Assembly (NCBI RefSeq): GCF_034521915.1
Contig: NZ_JAXHLU010000018.1
Coordinates: 1 to 64,000 of the forward strand
Direction: 5' to 3'
DNA from: Fodinibius sp034521915
GTDB lineage: Bacteria > Bacteroidota > Rhodothermia > Balneolales > Balneolaceae
DNA: 64,000 nt
Part shown: piece after piece, positions 18,568 to 28,653 of the stretch
How positions within the stretch are numbered: position 1 is the first letter of the stretch
Layout of the letters: each line of letters opens with the position of its first letter
Notes under the pieces: generated by a model
Seen by the model: only the letters and a program-made list of their open reading frames with translations
Told to the model about the DNA's origin: nothing
Databases searched by the model: none
Program-made: the position numbers and the translations under genes

Positions 18568-18738
18568 TTAGTCCTTATTCTCGTTGATAAAGTCCTGCAC
18601 GTCTTCTTCGTCGATAATGGCTTCTTTGTAACCATACTTATTGTTAGCCGTTTTTTGAGCTACAATAACTTTGGCCATTCGCCGGTCGCCCGTCTTTTGC
18701 TCTTCTTCTTTGGTTCCGAAAGTTTTCTTCTTAGCCAT
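18568..18738 (-). CDS. DUF4295 small basic protein
   Basis: This 56-residue protein begins MAKKKTFGTKEEEQKTGDRR and ends in an acidic helix (DEEDVQDFINENKD). The DUF4295 family is found next to rpmG/rpmB across Bacteroidota and relatives, which suggests a ribosome-associated role that has not been proven. It is the last gene of the three-gene minus-strand operon. Confidence 0.9.
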   Translation of the reverse strand: MAKKKTFGTKEEEQKTGDRRMAKVIVAQKTANNKYGYKEAIIDEEDVQDFINENKD

Positions 18739-18760
18739 GATGCTGGTTCTTAGGTATTAC

Positions 18761-18925
18761 TTATTTAATTTCTTTGTGAACAGTATGCTTACGAAGAACC
18801 GGATTGTACTTCTTCAATTCCAGTCGATCGGGAGAATTTCGCCGATTTTTTGTGGTATGATACCGAGACGTACCCGGTGCTTCAGTGCATTCTAAAATTA
18901 CTTGTACTCTGTTTCCTTTTGCCAT
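18761..18925 (-). CDS. rpmG: 50S ribosomal protein L33
   Basis: A 54-residue ribosomal protein with the L33 pattern: MAKGNRVQVILECTEA, then YHTTKNRRNSPDRLELKKYN, and RKHTVHKE at the end. There are no CXXC zinc pairs, so this is the zinc-independent (C-minus) type. It lies between rpmB and the DUF4295 gene. Confidence 0.95.
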   Translation of the reverse strand: MAKGNRVQVILECTEAPGTSRYHTTKNRRNSPDRLELKKYNPVLRKHTVHKEIK

Positions 18926-19000
18926 AATTCTTTTGTTTCTGGTTATCAGTTAGTTTATGAATGGAAGTCAACAACCAATAGTATCTAACTGTTAACTGAC

Positions 19001-19246
19001 TTAAACGTCTTTAATGAGCGTTCCTTTTTTTCTTGCTTCTTTCAGCACGGCATGGATGCCTTTTTTATTGATTGTGCGAAGCGTTTTTGCAGAAACTTTC
19101 AGTGTAACCCACTTGTCTTCCTCGGGGATATAAAATTTCTTTTTTTGTAGATTCTGCTGAAACTTATGCTTCGTTTTATTATTTGCATTTGAGGAGCGAT
19201 ATCCATTCTGTGCTCCTTTTCCAGTAATGTCATCTTTACGTGCCAT
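19001..19246 (-). CDS. rpmB: 50S ribosomal protein L28
   Basis: An 81-residue L28: TGKGAQNGYRSSNANNKTKH near the N-terminus and LKVSAKTLRTINKKGIHAVL near the C-terminus are the family blocks. First gene of the rpmB-rpmG-DUF4295 operon. The 286-base spacer to the divergent gyrB must hold both promoters; I see no clear element there. Confidence 0.96.
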   Translation of the reverse strand: MARKDDITGKGAQNGYRSSNANNKTKHKFQQNLQKKKFYIPEEDKWVTLKVSAKTLRTINKKGIHAVLKEARKKGTLIKDV

Positions 19247-19532
19247 GATACGAATAAAACGTTATTTTACATTTCTCAGATAGACTGGAAAAATAGGCTT
19301 ATTCCCCAAAAAGATCAATGTTTCTTTTAGAGATATTTTTTTCACATATTAAGCCGTTCTGGGGGAACAAAAACAGGAACTTTAGGAAGACTTCTAATAG
19401 GGGATAAATTTGATTTACGAGCATATCTCGACATTTGTCTATAAATGCCATCACTTTCTTTGATTTTGCCTATTTATGCCCTATTTTCAGGCGTCTTCAT
19501 CATTATTTTAAACCCCATTCATACCCACATTT

Positions 19533-21458
19533 ATGGCGAAAACTAAAGGATCAGATTACAAGGCGGAAAATATTCAGGTTTTAGAAGGTCTGGAGGCCGT
19601 TCGCAAACGCCCGGCGATGTACATCGGGGATACCGGTCAGCGCGGACTTCATCACCTTATTAATGAGGTTGTCGACAACTCCATCGATGAGGCCATGGAA
19701 GGCCATTGCGATGTGATGGATGTTACCATCAATGATGACGGCTCTGTCACGATTGCTGATAATGGTCGTGGGATTCCGGTCGACGAGCATCCCAAAATTA
19801 AATTACCTGCCGTTGAGGTTGTACTTACAAAACTCCATGCCGGAGGAAAATTTGACAAAAATACGTACAAAGTTTCTGGTGGATTACACGGAGTTGGCGT
19901 TAGTTGTGTAAATGCGCTCTCCTCTCATTTTTATGCCGAAATTCATCGCGATGGTGAAATTTACGTTATGGAATTTGAGCATGGAGCAACTGTTCAGCCA
20001 CTTAAGGTGAAAGGTAAGACTGATAAAACCGGTACTATTATTACGTTTACGCCTGACGCGGAAATATTTAATCAGACAACTGAATTTAAGTGGGATATTA
20101 TTGCTGAGCGGATGCGCGAGCTGGCGTTTTTGAATCCACAGATAACGATTAACCTTGAGGATAAGCGGGAAGAAGATCTCTCCGAAACGTTTCACTATGA
20201 AGGTGGAGTAAAAGATTTTGTTAAGTATCTGGATGAGGATCGGGAAACCATGATGGAAGAACCTATCCTGATTGAAGGGGAGGTTGATATGGTGCCTGTT
20301 GAATTGGCTATTCAGTATAATGGCAGTTACTCTCAAAATGTGCATTCATACGTTAATAATATCAACACGCGCGAAGGCGGTACTCATATTTCCGGTTTCC
20401 GTCGTGCGCTTACTCGTTCGCTTAAGAAATACGCGAAAGATAACAATCTTATAAAAAGTGATGTCAGCGTTTCGGGCAGTGACTTCCGTGAAGGAATGAC
20501 GGCTGTTCTGAGTGTAAAGGTTCCCGAGCCGCAATTTGAGGGACAGACCAAGACAAAGCTTGGTAACTCTGAAGTACAAAGTGCTGTTGAGGTCATCGTT
20601 TATGAACAGATGAATGAGTACCTTGAACGCAATCCTAAGGTTGCCAAGACGATTCTTGAAAAGGTTATTCTTGCCGCGGAGGCCCGCGAGGCCGCAAAGA
20701 AAGCTCGGAAGCTTATTCAGCGCAAGAGTGCGATGAGTGGCGGTGGACTTCCCGGAAAACTGGCCGATTGCTCAATTAAAGATCCCAAGCAAAGTGAGAT
20801 TTATCTGGTAGAGGGTGACTCGGCCGGAGGATCTGCAAAGATGGGACGAAACCGAAGCTTCCAGGCGATACTTCCGCTTCGAGGTAAGATTTTGAATACC
20901 GAAAAAGCGAAGATTAATCGCATCCTGGAGAATAATGAAATCCAGGCTATGATTACGGCTTTAGGAGCTGGAGTGGGCCATTCTGAAGAAGATTTCGATC
21001 TCGAAGAATTACGGTATCACAAGATCATTATTATGACGGATGCCGATGTGGATGGCTCCCACATTCGAACATTGTTGCTTACCTTTTTCTATCGATACAT
21101 GAAACCACTTGTGGAAGGAGGCCATGTATATATTGCGATGCCGCCGCTTTATAAAATTACGGACAGTCAGGGCAATATTGACTATGCCTGGGATGAAGAA
21201 ACACGGCGCAAGTTGGTAAAAGAACACAGAAAATCCCGTTATAAATTTGATGTTTCTCGCTATAAGGGACTTGGTGAAATGAATCCCGAACAGCTTTGGG
21301 AAACCACAATGGATCCCGAAACACGAACTCTGCAGCAGGTTACGGTAGATAATGCCGCCGCTGCTGACAAGCTGTTCTCCAGGTTGATGGGATCTGATGT
21401 GCAACCTCGACGGGAATTCATCGAACGCAACGCTAAATACGCAACACTTGATATTTAA
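19533..21458 (+). CDS. gyrB: DNA gyrase subunit B
   Basis: The ATPase subunit of gyrase. GHKL ATPase motifs are at NEVVDNSIDEA (residue 44 on) and DNGRGIPV, with GGLHGVG near 115. QTKTKLGN is near 330, the TOPRIM EGDSAGGSA near 424, and the metal-binding DADVDGSHI near 502. The C-terminal RYKGLGEMNPEQLWETTMDP block is typical of GyrB. Length 641 is the short gyrase type without the 170-residue insertion of E. coli. gyrA follows 117 bases later. Confidence 0.97.
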   Translation: MAKTKGSDYKAENIQVLEGLEAVRKRPAMYIGDTGQRGLHHLINEVVDNSIDEAMEGHCDVMDVTINDDGSVTIADNGRGIPVDEHPKIKLPAVEVVLTKLHAGGKFDKNTYKVSGGLHGVGVSCVNALSSHFYAEIHRDGEIYVMEFEHGATVQPLKVKGKTDKTGTIITFTPDAEIFNQTTEFKWDIIAERMRELAFLNPQITINLEDKREEDLSETFHYEGGVKDFVKYLDEDRETMMEEPILIEGEVDMVPVELAIQYNGSYSQNVHSYVNNINTREGGTHISGFRRALTRSLKKYAKDNNLIKSDVSVSGSDFREGMTAVLSVKVPEPQFEGQTKTKLGNSEVQSAVEVIVYEQMNEYLERNPKVAKTILEKVILAAEAREAAKKARKLIQRKSAMSGGGLPGKLADCSIKDPKQSEIYLVEGDSAGGSAKMGRNRSFQAILPLRGKILNTEKAKINRILENNEIQAMITALGAGVGHSEEDFDLEELRYHKIIIMTDADVDGSHIRTLLLTFFYRYMKPLVEGGHVYIAMPPLYKITDSQGNIDYAWDEETRRKLVKEHRKSRYKFDVSRYKGLGEMNPEQLWETTMDPETRTLQQVTVDNAAAADKLFSRLMGSDVQPRREFIERNAKYATLDI

Positions 21459-21575
21459 GTTCTGAGTGTTGGAGTGCTCATGTATTGAAGTACTACTTCA
21501 AACTTTCACACCTCAACACTTATAAACTTGTATACTTTTAGGAATCTAATTTTAACACTGTACTAACTATTATCC

Positions 21576-24032
21576 ATGGCAAGAGATAAAATTATACCTA
21601 TTGCGATTGAAGATGAGATGCAGTCGGCCTATATCGATTACTCGATGTCGGTTATTGTATCTCGTGCCCTGCCCGATGTCCGGGATGGTCTGAAACCGGT
21701 TCACCGACGTATTTTATACGGAATGAGTGAGCTGGGCATGCTTCACAACAGAAATTATAAAAAAAGTGCTCGTATTGTAGGCGAGGTGCTTGGTAAGTAT
21801 CACCCGCATGGCGACTCGGCCGTTTACGACTCGATTGTTCGGATGGTCCAGGACTTTTCCTTGCGCTATCCCTTAGTTGATGGGCAGGGAAACTTCGGTT
21901 CTATCGACGGGGACTCCGCAGCGGCTATGCGTTATACGGAAGTTCGTATGGAGCGTATCGCCGAAGAAATGCTCACGGATATCAACAAAGAGACCGTTGA
22001 TTTTAACGATAACTTTGATGATACCCTGCAAGAGCCTACCGTTCTCCCGGGCATGTTACCAAATATGCTGCTAAACGGAGCTTCGGGTATTGCGGTGGGG
22101 ATGGCCACGAATATGGCGCCCCATAATCTGACGGAAACCATTGACGGTATTGTTGCCTATTTGGACAATCCGGATATCGAATGCAAGGAGCTTATGGAAC
22201 ATATTCCAGCTCCTGATTTTCCTACCGGTGGCATTATATACGGTTATGAAGGCGTGAAGGAAGCTTATGAAACTGGTCGTGGAAAAATAACCCTTCGTGC
22301 TCGTTGCACAACAGAAGAGCTACGTCACGGACGTGAGCAAATTGTCATTACTGAAATTCCTTACCAGGTCAATAAAACCACCTTGGTTCAGAAGATTGCT
22401 AAGCTGGCACAAAACGAAAAAATTGATGAAATTTCTGAGATCCGTGATGAGTCGGATCGTGACGGAATGCGGATTGTAGTAATACTCAAAAGAAATGCCA
22501 ATACAGGCATTGTGCTCAATCAGCTCTATAAGTATACCCAGATGCAGACGACCTTTGGGGTTATTAGTCTGGCGCTTGTAAAAGGGCGTCCCAAAGTGAT
22601 GCCGCTTAAAGAGCTTATTTATCATTATGTAGAGCATCGCGTTGAAGTTATTATTCGACGTACGCTTTATGATCTGGATCAGGCGGAATCACGAGCGCAT
22701 ATTCTTGAGGGACTCAAAATTGCGCTGGATGATCTGGACGAGGTTATCAAAACTATTCGAGCCTCCGACAGTCCGCAGGAAGCGAATGAAGCACTGCGCT
22801 CAAAATTTGCGCTTACCGATCTTCAGGCCAAGGCCATCCTCGATATGCGCCTGCAGAAGCTTACCGGACTGGAGCGCGATAAGATTGAGCTTGAGTACAA
22901 TGATATTGCCGAGAAGATTGAGGACTATCGTGAGATTCTTTCAGATCGCAGTCGACAAAAGTCTATTATTAAAGATGAGCTCCTGGAGATCAAGGATCGA
23001 TACGGCGATGAACGTCGTACGCAAATTGTACACTCTGCCGAAGACTTCAGCGTTGAAGACATGATCGCTGATGAAGATGTAGTTGTGACTATCTCCAACA
23101 AAGGATTCATCAAGCGAATGCCGGTCAGCGGGTATCGCCGACAGAAACGCGGTGGAAAGGGAATGAAAGGTACGACTACCAAAGATGACGAATATGTAGA
23201 GCATCTTTTTGTAGCGACCAATCATAATTACATTCTTTTCTTTACAGAGAAAGGACAATGTTACTGGTTAAAAGTTTATGAGATTCCCGAAGGTTCGAGA
23301 ACCGCTCGCGGTCGTGCTATTGTAAATCTTATCGATATTGATAAGGATGATTCCATTAAAACATTCGTTCCGGTGAAGACCTTGGACGATGAGGAATACA
23401 TCAACAACAATTACATTATCATGGCTACGAAAGAGGGCAAGGTTAAGAAAACGACCCTTGAAGCCTATAGTCGTCCGCGCCGAGATGGAATTATTGCCAT
23501 TAATATAAATGACGACGATTCATTGCTCGAGGCTGCTCTTACAAATGGTGAAAGCAATATTATTCTTGCTAATAGAAAAGGACGCGCCATTCGATTCCAC
23601 GAGGATGAAGTCCGAGATATGGGCCGAAACACTTCTGGGGTTAAGGGCATGGACTTGGGTAAAGATAACGAATTGGTTGATATGGTCGTTATTAAGAACA
23701 CCCATGGAGCTACGGTTCTGGCGATATCTGAAAACGGATACGGCAAGCGATCGATGGTCGAAGATTATAGAGAACAAAGCCGTGGCGGAAAAGGAGTGAT
23801 TACTCTCAAGGTTACCAAGAAAACTGGTGATTTAATTGCCTTGAAAGATGTATCAGATAAAGATGATCTGATGGTTATCACCGAAGGCGGAAAAGTAATC
23901 CGAATGAGTTGTGACGGAATACGAACGATGGGTAGAAATACGCAAGGCGTTCGAATTATGCGTCTCGACAGCGAAGGAAAAATTGCTGCCGTAACGCGTG
24001 TCGTCAACGAAGAAGAGGACGAAACGGTGTAG
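21576..24032 (+). CDS. gyrA: DNA gyrase subunit A
   Basis: The DNA-cleaving subunit of gyrase, 818 residues. The catalytic Tyr is residue 120 in AMRYTEVRM. The quinolone-resistance region reads HPHGDSAVYD with Ser81 and Asp85, the wild-type residues. The C-terminal domain has the GyrA-box QKRGGKG, which marks it as gyrase and not topoisomerase IV, followed by beta-pinwheel repeats. TACTTTTA at 21533-21540 is one base off the Bacteroidota -7 element, so a separate promoter is possible. Confidence 0.97.
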   Translation: MARDKIIPIAIEDEMQSAYIDYSMSVIVSRALPDVRDGLKPVHRRILYGMSELGMLHNRNYKKSARIVGEVLGKYHPHGDSAVYDSIVRMVQDFSLRYPLVDGQGNFGSIDGDSAAAMRYTEVRMERIAEEMLTDINKETVDFNDNFDDTLQEPTVLPGMLPNMLLNGASGIAVGMATNMAPHNLTETIDGIVAYLDNPDIECKELMEHIPAPDFPTGGIIYGYEGVKEAYETGRGKITLRARCTTEELRHGREQIVITEIPYQVNKTTLVQKIAKLAQNEKIDEISEIRDESDRDGMRIVVILKRNANTGIVLNQLYKYTQMQTTFGVISLALVKGRPKVMPLKELIYHYVEHRVEVIIRRTLYDLDQAESRAHILEGLKIALDDLDEVIKTIRASDSPQEANEALRSKFALTDLQAKAILDMRLQKLTGLERDKIELEYNDIAEKIEDYREILSDRSRQKSIIKDELLEIKDRYGDERRTQIVHSAEDFSVEDMIADEDVVVTISNKGFIKRMPVSGYRRQKRGGKGMKGTTTKDDEYVEHLFVATNHNYILFFTEKGQCYWLKVYEIPEGSRTARGRAIVNLIDIDKDDSIKTFVPVKTLDDEEYINNNYIIMATKEGKVKKTTLEAYSRPRRDGIIAININDDDSLLEAALTNGESNIILANRKGRAIRFHEDEVRDMGRNTSGVKGMDLGKDNELVDMVVIKNTHGATVLAISENGYGKRSMVEDYREQSRGGKGVITLKVTKKTGDLIALKDVSDKDDLMVITEGGKVIRMSCDGIRTMGRNTQGVRIMRLDSEGKIAAVTRVVNEEEDETV

Positions 24033-24062
24033 CAATTAATCTCTCCTTATACACTTTAAAGC

Positions 24063-24096
24063 AAACCCTGTCAGAGTTATTATTCTGACAGGGTTT
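24063..24096. terminator. Bidirectional terminator gyrA / ldh
   Basis: A 13-base perfect stem (AAACCCTGTCAGA with TCTGACAGGGTTT, eight-base loop) lies between the convergent gyrA and lactate dehydrogenase genes, with T-rich sequence on the plus side. A strong intrinsic terminator. Confidence 0.85.
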
Positions 24097-24103
24097 CTTA
24101 TTT

Positions 24104-25054
24104 TTAATCTATTTCTTGAATTTCTGAAAGACTTTCTTTTAGAATTTCTGCTGATTTGGTAAGCCCTTCTATCTCTTCGTCTGTAAGGTCAGGAGTAATC
24201 TTATTTTTAACTCCTTCCAGACCGATAACACTTTGCAGGCTCATACATACATCAGATATTCCGTATTCCCCACTCCAATAGATACTAACCGGGATGACAC
24301 TTTTCTCGTCTTCCAAAATGCCTTCAACAATGCGGGCAATAACAACGCCAATGGCCGTATTGGTAAATCCTTTGCGTTCAATAATTTCATAAGCGGCATT
24401 TTTTGCTTGGATAAAAAGCTCCTCCAACTTCTCGCGTTTATAAGGTTTGTTCATGATGGTATTATGTTCAATGGGCTTTCCACCAATATTTGCTTGACTC
24501 CAGATAGGTACTTCTGAGTCGCCGTGTTCACCAAGGATATACGCGTGCACCGAGCGGGGATCAACATCATAGTAATTGCCAAGTAGGGCACGAAAGCGGG
24601 CGGTATCTAAAAGAGTGCCTGTTCCAATAATTCTTTGCGGCTCTCGGCTACTCAGTTTTTGTGAAACATAGGTGAGAATGTCCACCGGATTGGTAGCAAT
24701 AATTAAAATAGCATTGGGGGCGTGTTTATCCAGCTTTGAAATAATATCCTTAAAAACAGCGGCATTTCTGTTTAAGAGCTCAAGCCTTGACTCGTCCGGT
24801 GATTTTTGTCCAACACCTGCGGTAATAACAATTACCTGGGTGTCATTAAGATCTTCGTAACTGCCAGAGCGTACTTTTACATTTCCAACTAAAAGTTGAC
24901 CATGCATGAGATCCATGGCTTCGCCTTCAGCTTTTTCTTTATTTTGATCGACTAATATGATCTCGCTTGCTATTCGTTGATTGAAGAGGGCATAGGCCGC
25001 GGCCACTCCAACATTTCCCGTTCCGATAATACCAACTGTTCTTCGTTGAATCAT
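24104..25054 (-). CDS. ldh: L-lactate dehydrogenase
   Basis: NAD-dependent interconversion of pyruvate and lactate. Rossmann motif GTGNVG at residues 11-16. The specificity loop reads GQKSPDESR: Gln at the 102-equivalent position favours lactate dehydrogenase, whereas malate dehydrogenases have Arg there. NPVDILT, DTARFR and the catalytic GEHGDSEVP follow. Length 316 is usual. Convergent with gyrA and divergent from pckA, so pyruvate/PEP metabolism is grouped. Confidence 0.9.
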   Translation of the reverse strand: MIQRRTVGIIGTGNVGVAAAYALFNQRIASEIILVDQNKEKAEGEAMDLMHGQLLVGNVKVRSGSYEDLNDTQVIVITAGVGQKSPDESRLELLNRNAAVFKDIISKLDKHAPNAILIIATNPVDILTYVSQKLSSREPQRIIGTGTLLDTARFRALLGNYYDVDPRSVHAYILGEHGDSEVPIWSQANIGGKPIEHNTIMNKPYKREKLEELFIQAKNAAYEIIERKGFTNTAIGVVIARIVEGILEDEKSVIPVSIYWSGEYGISDVCMSLQSVIGLEGVKNKITPDLTDEEIEGLTKSAEILKESLSEIQEID

Positions 25055-25218
25055 AATACATTATCTTTTAGGTTCATTATTAATGTAATTGATGGATCGG
25101 AAATCATTTGAATAATTCCATCCCTTTATATTTAAAATATTTGTATACTTATTCACTGGAAGTTTATGAACCGTCTTTATATAAAAGTCTTACTCCAATA
25201 ACTAAAAATTTGCCAGCT

Positions 25219-26811
25219 ATGGCCAAAAAAGATATTGATTTAACTAAACACGGGATAAAAGTCGACAATTTCATCAGGAATGTTTCCCCGGCGGAATTTT
25301 ATGAAGAGGCTATTCAACATGATGCCGGTTCAGTGATTGCTAATAATGGAGCTCTTGTTGTTCGTTCAGGAAAGAGAACAGGGAGAAGCCCAGCAGATAA
25401 GCGCGTTGTTGAAACGGAAGATATCAAAGACGAAATTTGGTGGGGAAATATTAATATTCCCTTGGATGAATATACCTTTAAGATAAACCATCAACGTGCC
25501 ACTGATTACCTCAATACACGGGATAAGTTGTATGTAATTGATGGGTTTGCGGGGTGGGACCCCAATTACCGAATTAAAGTGCGGATTATAGCCGAGCGTG
25601 CCTACCATGCTCTTTTTATGCACAACATGCTCATACGACCCACTGAAGAAGAGCTGGAAAATTTTGGAGACCCTGACTTTGTGATATACAATGCTGGTAA
25701 ATTTCCTGCAAACAAATATACCGAGGGTATGACCTCTGATGCCAGCGTGGACGTAAATTTTAAAACCAAACAGATGGTTATCCTGGGAACTGAGTACGCA
25801 GGTGAGATGAAGAAGGGAGTTTTTACGGTGATGCATTACCTTATGCCCAAAAATAACGTACTTTCGATGCACTGTTCAGCTAATGAAGGAGATAGTGAAA
25901 ATGATGTGGCCTTGTTTTTTGGTCTGTCCGGCACCGGTAAGACGACGTTATCTGCAGACAGTAGTCGTAAGTTGATTGGGGATGATGAGCATTGTTGGAG
26001 CGAAGATGGGGTGTTCAATATTGAGGGCGGGTGTTATGCTAAGACCGTTGACCTATCAGAAGAAAAGGAACCGGAGATTTATAACGCCATCAGATTTGGA
26101 ACTGTCTTGGAAAATGTTGGATATAATTCTTATACGCGCGAAGTGGATTATGAGGATACGTCTATCACCCAAAATACACGAGCTTCATATCCCATTGAAT
26201 ATATATCCAATGCCAAGATTCCGTGCAAGGGCGGGCATCCAAAGAATATCATTTTTCTTACCTATGATGCTTTTGGGGTGTTACCACCTGTAAGCAAATT
26301 AACGCCTGAGCAGGCTATGTATCATTTTATTAGTGGCTATACAGCAAAAGTAGCCGGTACCGAAGTAGGCGTTACTGAGCCTGAGGCTACATTCTCTGCC
26401 TGTTTTGGAGCGGCATTTTTGGCATGGCCGCCAAGCAAATATGCTGAAATGTTGGCCGATAAAATGCGTAGACACGATGCGAAAGCCTGGCTCGTAAATA
26501 CAGGATTAACTGGGGGGCTTTATGGTAAGGGAAGTAGGATAGATCTGAAGAACACCCGAGCAATTATCGATGCTATTCATAATGATGTTCTTGACGATGT
26601 TTCCACGGTAACAGATGAGGTATTTGGCTTTGCTATTCCAAAGGAATGCCCAAATGTACCTTCCCAAATGCTACAACCCAGAGATACTTGGGATAATCCA
26701 GAAGATTATAATAAACAGGCTGCCAAACTTGGCAAACTTTTTAAAGAAAACTTTCAAAAATACGAGAAGGAAAGTAGTCAAGAGATTATTAATGCTGGCC
26801 CTAAAATTTGA
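25219..26811 (+). CDS. pckA: Phosphoenolpyruvate carboxykinase (ATP)
   Basis: Converts oxaloacetate and ATP to PEP and CO2, the gluconeogenic gateway. Motifs: RSGKRTGRSPADKR for substrate binding near residue 52, the P-loop GLSGTGKTTLSAD near 235, LIGDDEHCW near 254, and a C-terminal NTGLTGG. The frame is open from 25108, but starting at 25219 (MAKKDIDLTKHGI) gives 530 residues and the conserved N-terminus. Monocistronic, divergent from ldh. Confidence 0.96.
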   Translation: MAKKDIDLTKHGIKVDNFIRNVSPAEFYEEAIQHDAGSVIANNGALVVRSGKRTGRSPADKRVVETEDIKDEIWWGNINIPLDEYTFKINHQRATDYLNTRDKLYVIDGFAGWDPNYRIKVRIIAERAYHALFMHNMLIRPTEEELENFGDPDFVIYNAGKFPANKYTEGMTSDASVDVNFKTKQMVILGTEYAGEMKKGVFTVMHYLMPKNNVLSMHCSANEGDSENDVALFFGLSGTGKTTLSADSSRKLIGDDEHCWSEDGVFNIEGGCYAKTVDLSEEKEPEIYNAIRFGTVLENVGYNSYTREVDYEDTSITQNTRASYPIEYISNAKIPCKGGHPKNIIFLTYDAFGVLPPVSKLTPEQAMYHFISGYTAKVAGTEVGVTEPEATFSACFGAAFLAWPPSKYAEMLADKMRRHDAKAWLVNTGLTGGLYGKGSRIDLKNTRAIIDAIHNDVLDDVSTVTDEVFGFAIPKECPNVPSQMLQPRDTWDNPEDYNKQAAKLGKLFKENFQKYEKESSQEIINAGPKI

Positions 26812-26978
26812 GTAACGGTAGACTCTTAAAACTGGTTGATATGTTGCGGTTTCTTTGCGGTTGGTAGAGGCTCGGAAAAACTGTAAATCAATGATAAGAT
26901 CACTTGCCGAATTATGTTTTTTTCGGGTCTGTATAATTTTAAATATAGGTTATGCTATGAGTAAATAAATCTTAATTT

Positions 26979-27929
26979 CTACTTATCTACTTTTCTAATC
27001 ATTTCTTTCAATAATTTATTTCTTTTTTCTAATAATATATCTGGAGAAATCAATTTAACATCTTTTGGAAATTGTAATAGCCATTCGTTGATGAAGTCTA
27101 AATTATCGAAATAAAACTCTATCCTAAATAATTTAGGTTTAATTTTATTTTTCTTAATAATCTTCGTCGGCAAATTGGCCTGAAATCGCTTTAGTGCGCT
27201 CTCGGATACATCTACTATTATTTTCTCCGAACGATCGTCAGATCGAAAAATAAGGCCCTCTACGTCGATTTTGCCATATGGGACGAACTCTTCATCCAAA
27301 ATTTCGATCTCTGACATACGATCGAGTACAAAATTCCGTGTATCGTCTCTTTTGTGGGAGTGACCTATCACATTCCAGTGGTCGCGATAAAAAACGATAA
27401 TATAGGGATCCACTTTTCGGCTACTTATTTCTTCTGTTGATTTGGCTCGGTAATTAAAGCGAATGGTTTTGTTTTTGGCGATGGCATTACTAATGACATA
27501 CCAGTCTCCGCCCTCCATTTTTTCAGCCCCAAAGTTTAAGTATGGATCTACTACCGTCCGTTCTTCCAGCGATTCCATAAATTCCCGAAGCTCATCCGGC
27601 ACCACTTCTTTTATTTTTAGCTCAACGCCTTTGGCATCTTCTATAAGTTTTTGGTCGACCTGGGATTTTACAAAATTGAGTCCTACCATAATGGTAGCAA
27701 GCTCCTTATTTGTGAACATCAGCGGAGGGATTTTATAACCCTGCATAATGCCATAGCCGTGGTATTTGTCATGGGTGACGGGGACGTTCATTTCCGACAG
27801 GGCATTAAAATCGCGAAAAACGGTTCTGCGACTTATGTTAAATTTATCGGCTATTTTATCTACCGTTATACGGCTGTTTGATTGTTGAAGCATAAGGATG
27901 AGCTTCATTCTGCGCTCAGAGCTGTTCAT
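26979..27929 (-). CDS. WYL-domain HTH transcriptional regulator
   Basis: A 316-residue regulator: an N-terminal HTH_11 domain (ITVDKIADKFNISRRTVFRD, residues 20-39) and a central WYL sensor (IRFNYRAKSTEE, then DPYIIVFYRDHWNVIGHSH, near residues 152-195). A C-terminal WCX-like part follows. WYL proteins sense nucleotides or nucleic acids and often control DNA-damage or defence genes. No target is evident next to it. Confidence 0.88.
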   Translation of the reverse strand: MNSSERRMKLILMLQQSNSRITVDKIADKFNISRRTVFRDFNALSEMNVPVTHDKYHGYGIMQGYKIPPLMFTNKELATIMVGLNFVKSQVDQKLIEDAKGVELKIKEVVPDELREFMESLEERTVVDPYLNFGAEKMEGGDWYVISNAIAKNKTIRFNYRAKSTEEISSRKVDPYIIVFYRDHWNVIGHSHKRDDTRNFVLDRMSEIEILDEEFVPYGKIDVEGLIFRSDDRSEKIIVDVSESALKRFQANLPTKIIKKNKIKPKLFRIEFYFDNLDFINEWLLQFPKDVKLISPDILLEKRNKLLKEMIRKVDK

Positions 27930-28017
27930 CGATAATAAGAGTCATTTTTTAGTGGTGGATGAAAGCTCAATATAAGTGAAACCGCAGAGATTCTCAGTGA
28001 ATAAAAGGAGGGAAGAG

Positions 28018-28653
28018 TTAAGGTTTTTCAATGATGATGATAGCTTTTCCGCTATAGAAATCAGAACCACTGGAGAGATCAAAGCATGTAATAGTGAGTG
28101 GTTTCGAAAGACCTTGTAATTCATCCTCAAAATCTAATCCCTTGTAAAGAATCATCTTTTTCCAGGATAAATGGCCGGTCATTTCAATAAGATTGCCAAT
28201 CTTAAAGGCGTGCTTTGAGATAAGAATACATTCTTCCTTATGTTGCAAATCCTCGATGGACCCGTCTATAATGCCAATATTTTTTAGATCCAATTCACGT
28301 GCTATTTGCTTCATAGCCAGACACTTTTTGGTAACTAAATCGTTTAGTACAAAATGTTTATCTGAATGCGTGATGGCTAAAGGAATGCCCGGTAATCCGC
28401 CACCGGTTCCGGCGTCAATGAATAGTTTGTTTTCTTGAAAGGCCTGTAGCGCTGAAAGGAGTAAAGAATGGCGCATGTGCTCCCAGATAGTTTCACGTGG
28501 AACACCTCTGCTGACAAGGTTTACGCGATCATTCCACCAGAGAAGCTTATCCAAATAGGATTCTAGCTCATTCCGGAATTGCTTAATGAGCCCATCGATT
28601 TGAGCAAATGTTTCACGTGGAACGGATTTTTCAATAATATGATGTTGTTCCAC
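28018..28653 (-). CDS. rsmG: 16S rRNA (guanine-527-N7) methyltransferase
   Basis: RsmG (GidB) methylates G527 of 16S rRNA using SAM. The SAM-binding motif is FIDAGTGGGLPGIPLAI near residue 90. The 211-residue frame starts at a GTG (28651-28653) that lies inside a parS palindrome. Two further parS sites are coded as V-P-R-E-T at residues 11-15 and 51-55. The C-terminus is less typical, but the core is clear. It follows mnmG on the same strand, the usual gidA-gidB pairing. Confidence 0.93.
   Translation of the reverse strand: MEQHHIIEKSVPRETFAQIDGLIKQFRNELESYLDKLLWWNDRVNLVSRGVPRETIWEHMRHSLLLSALQAFQENKLFIDAGTGGGLPGIPLAITHSDKHFVLNDLVTKKCLAMKQIARELDLKNIGIIDGSIEDLQHKEECILISKHAFKIGNLIEMTGHLSWKKMILYKGLDFEDELQGLSKPLTITCFDLSSGSDFYSGKAIIIIEKP
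28489..28504. promoter_or_regulatory. parS: parS site 1 (inside rsmG)
   Basis: AGTTTCACGTGGAACA matches the ParB-binding consensus TGTTNCACGTGNAACA at 15 of 16 positions (first base differs). It lies within rsmG and encodes part of GVPRET. Confidence 0.8.
28609..28624. promoter_or_regulatory. parS: parS site 2 (inside rsmG)
   Basis: TGTTTCACGTGGAACG matches TGTTNCACGTGNAACA at 15 of 16 positions (last base differs). It encodes part of SVPRET near the RsmG N-terminus. Confidence 0.82.

Noticed and set aside
24104..25054. Considered malate dehydrogenase
   Set aside because: The specificity-loop residue is Gln (GQKSPDESR), as in lactate dehydrogenase, and GEHGDSEVP fits that family better.
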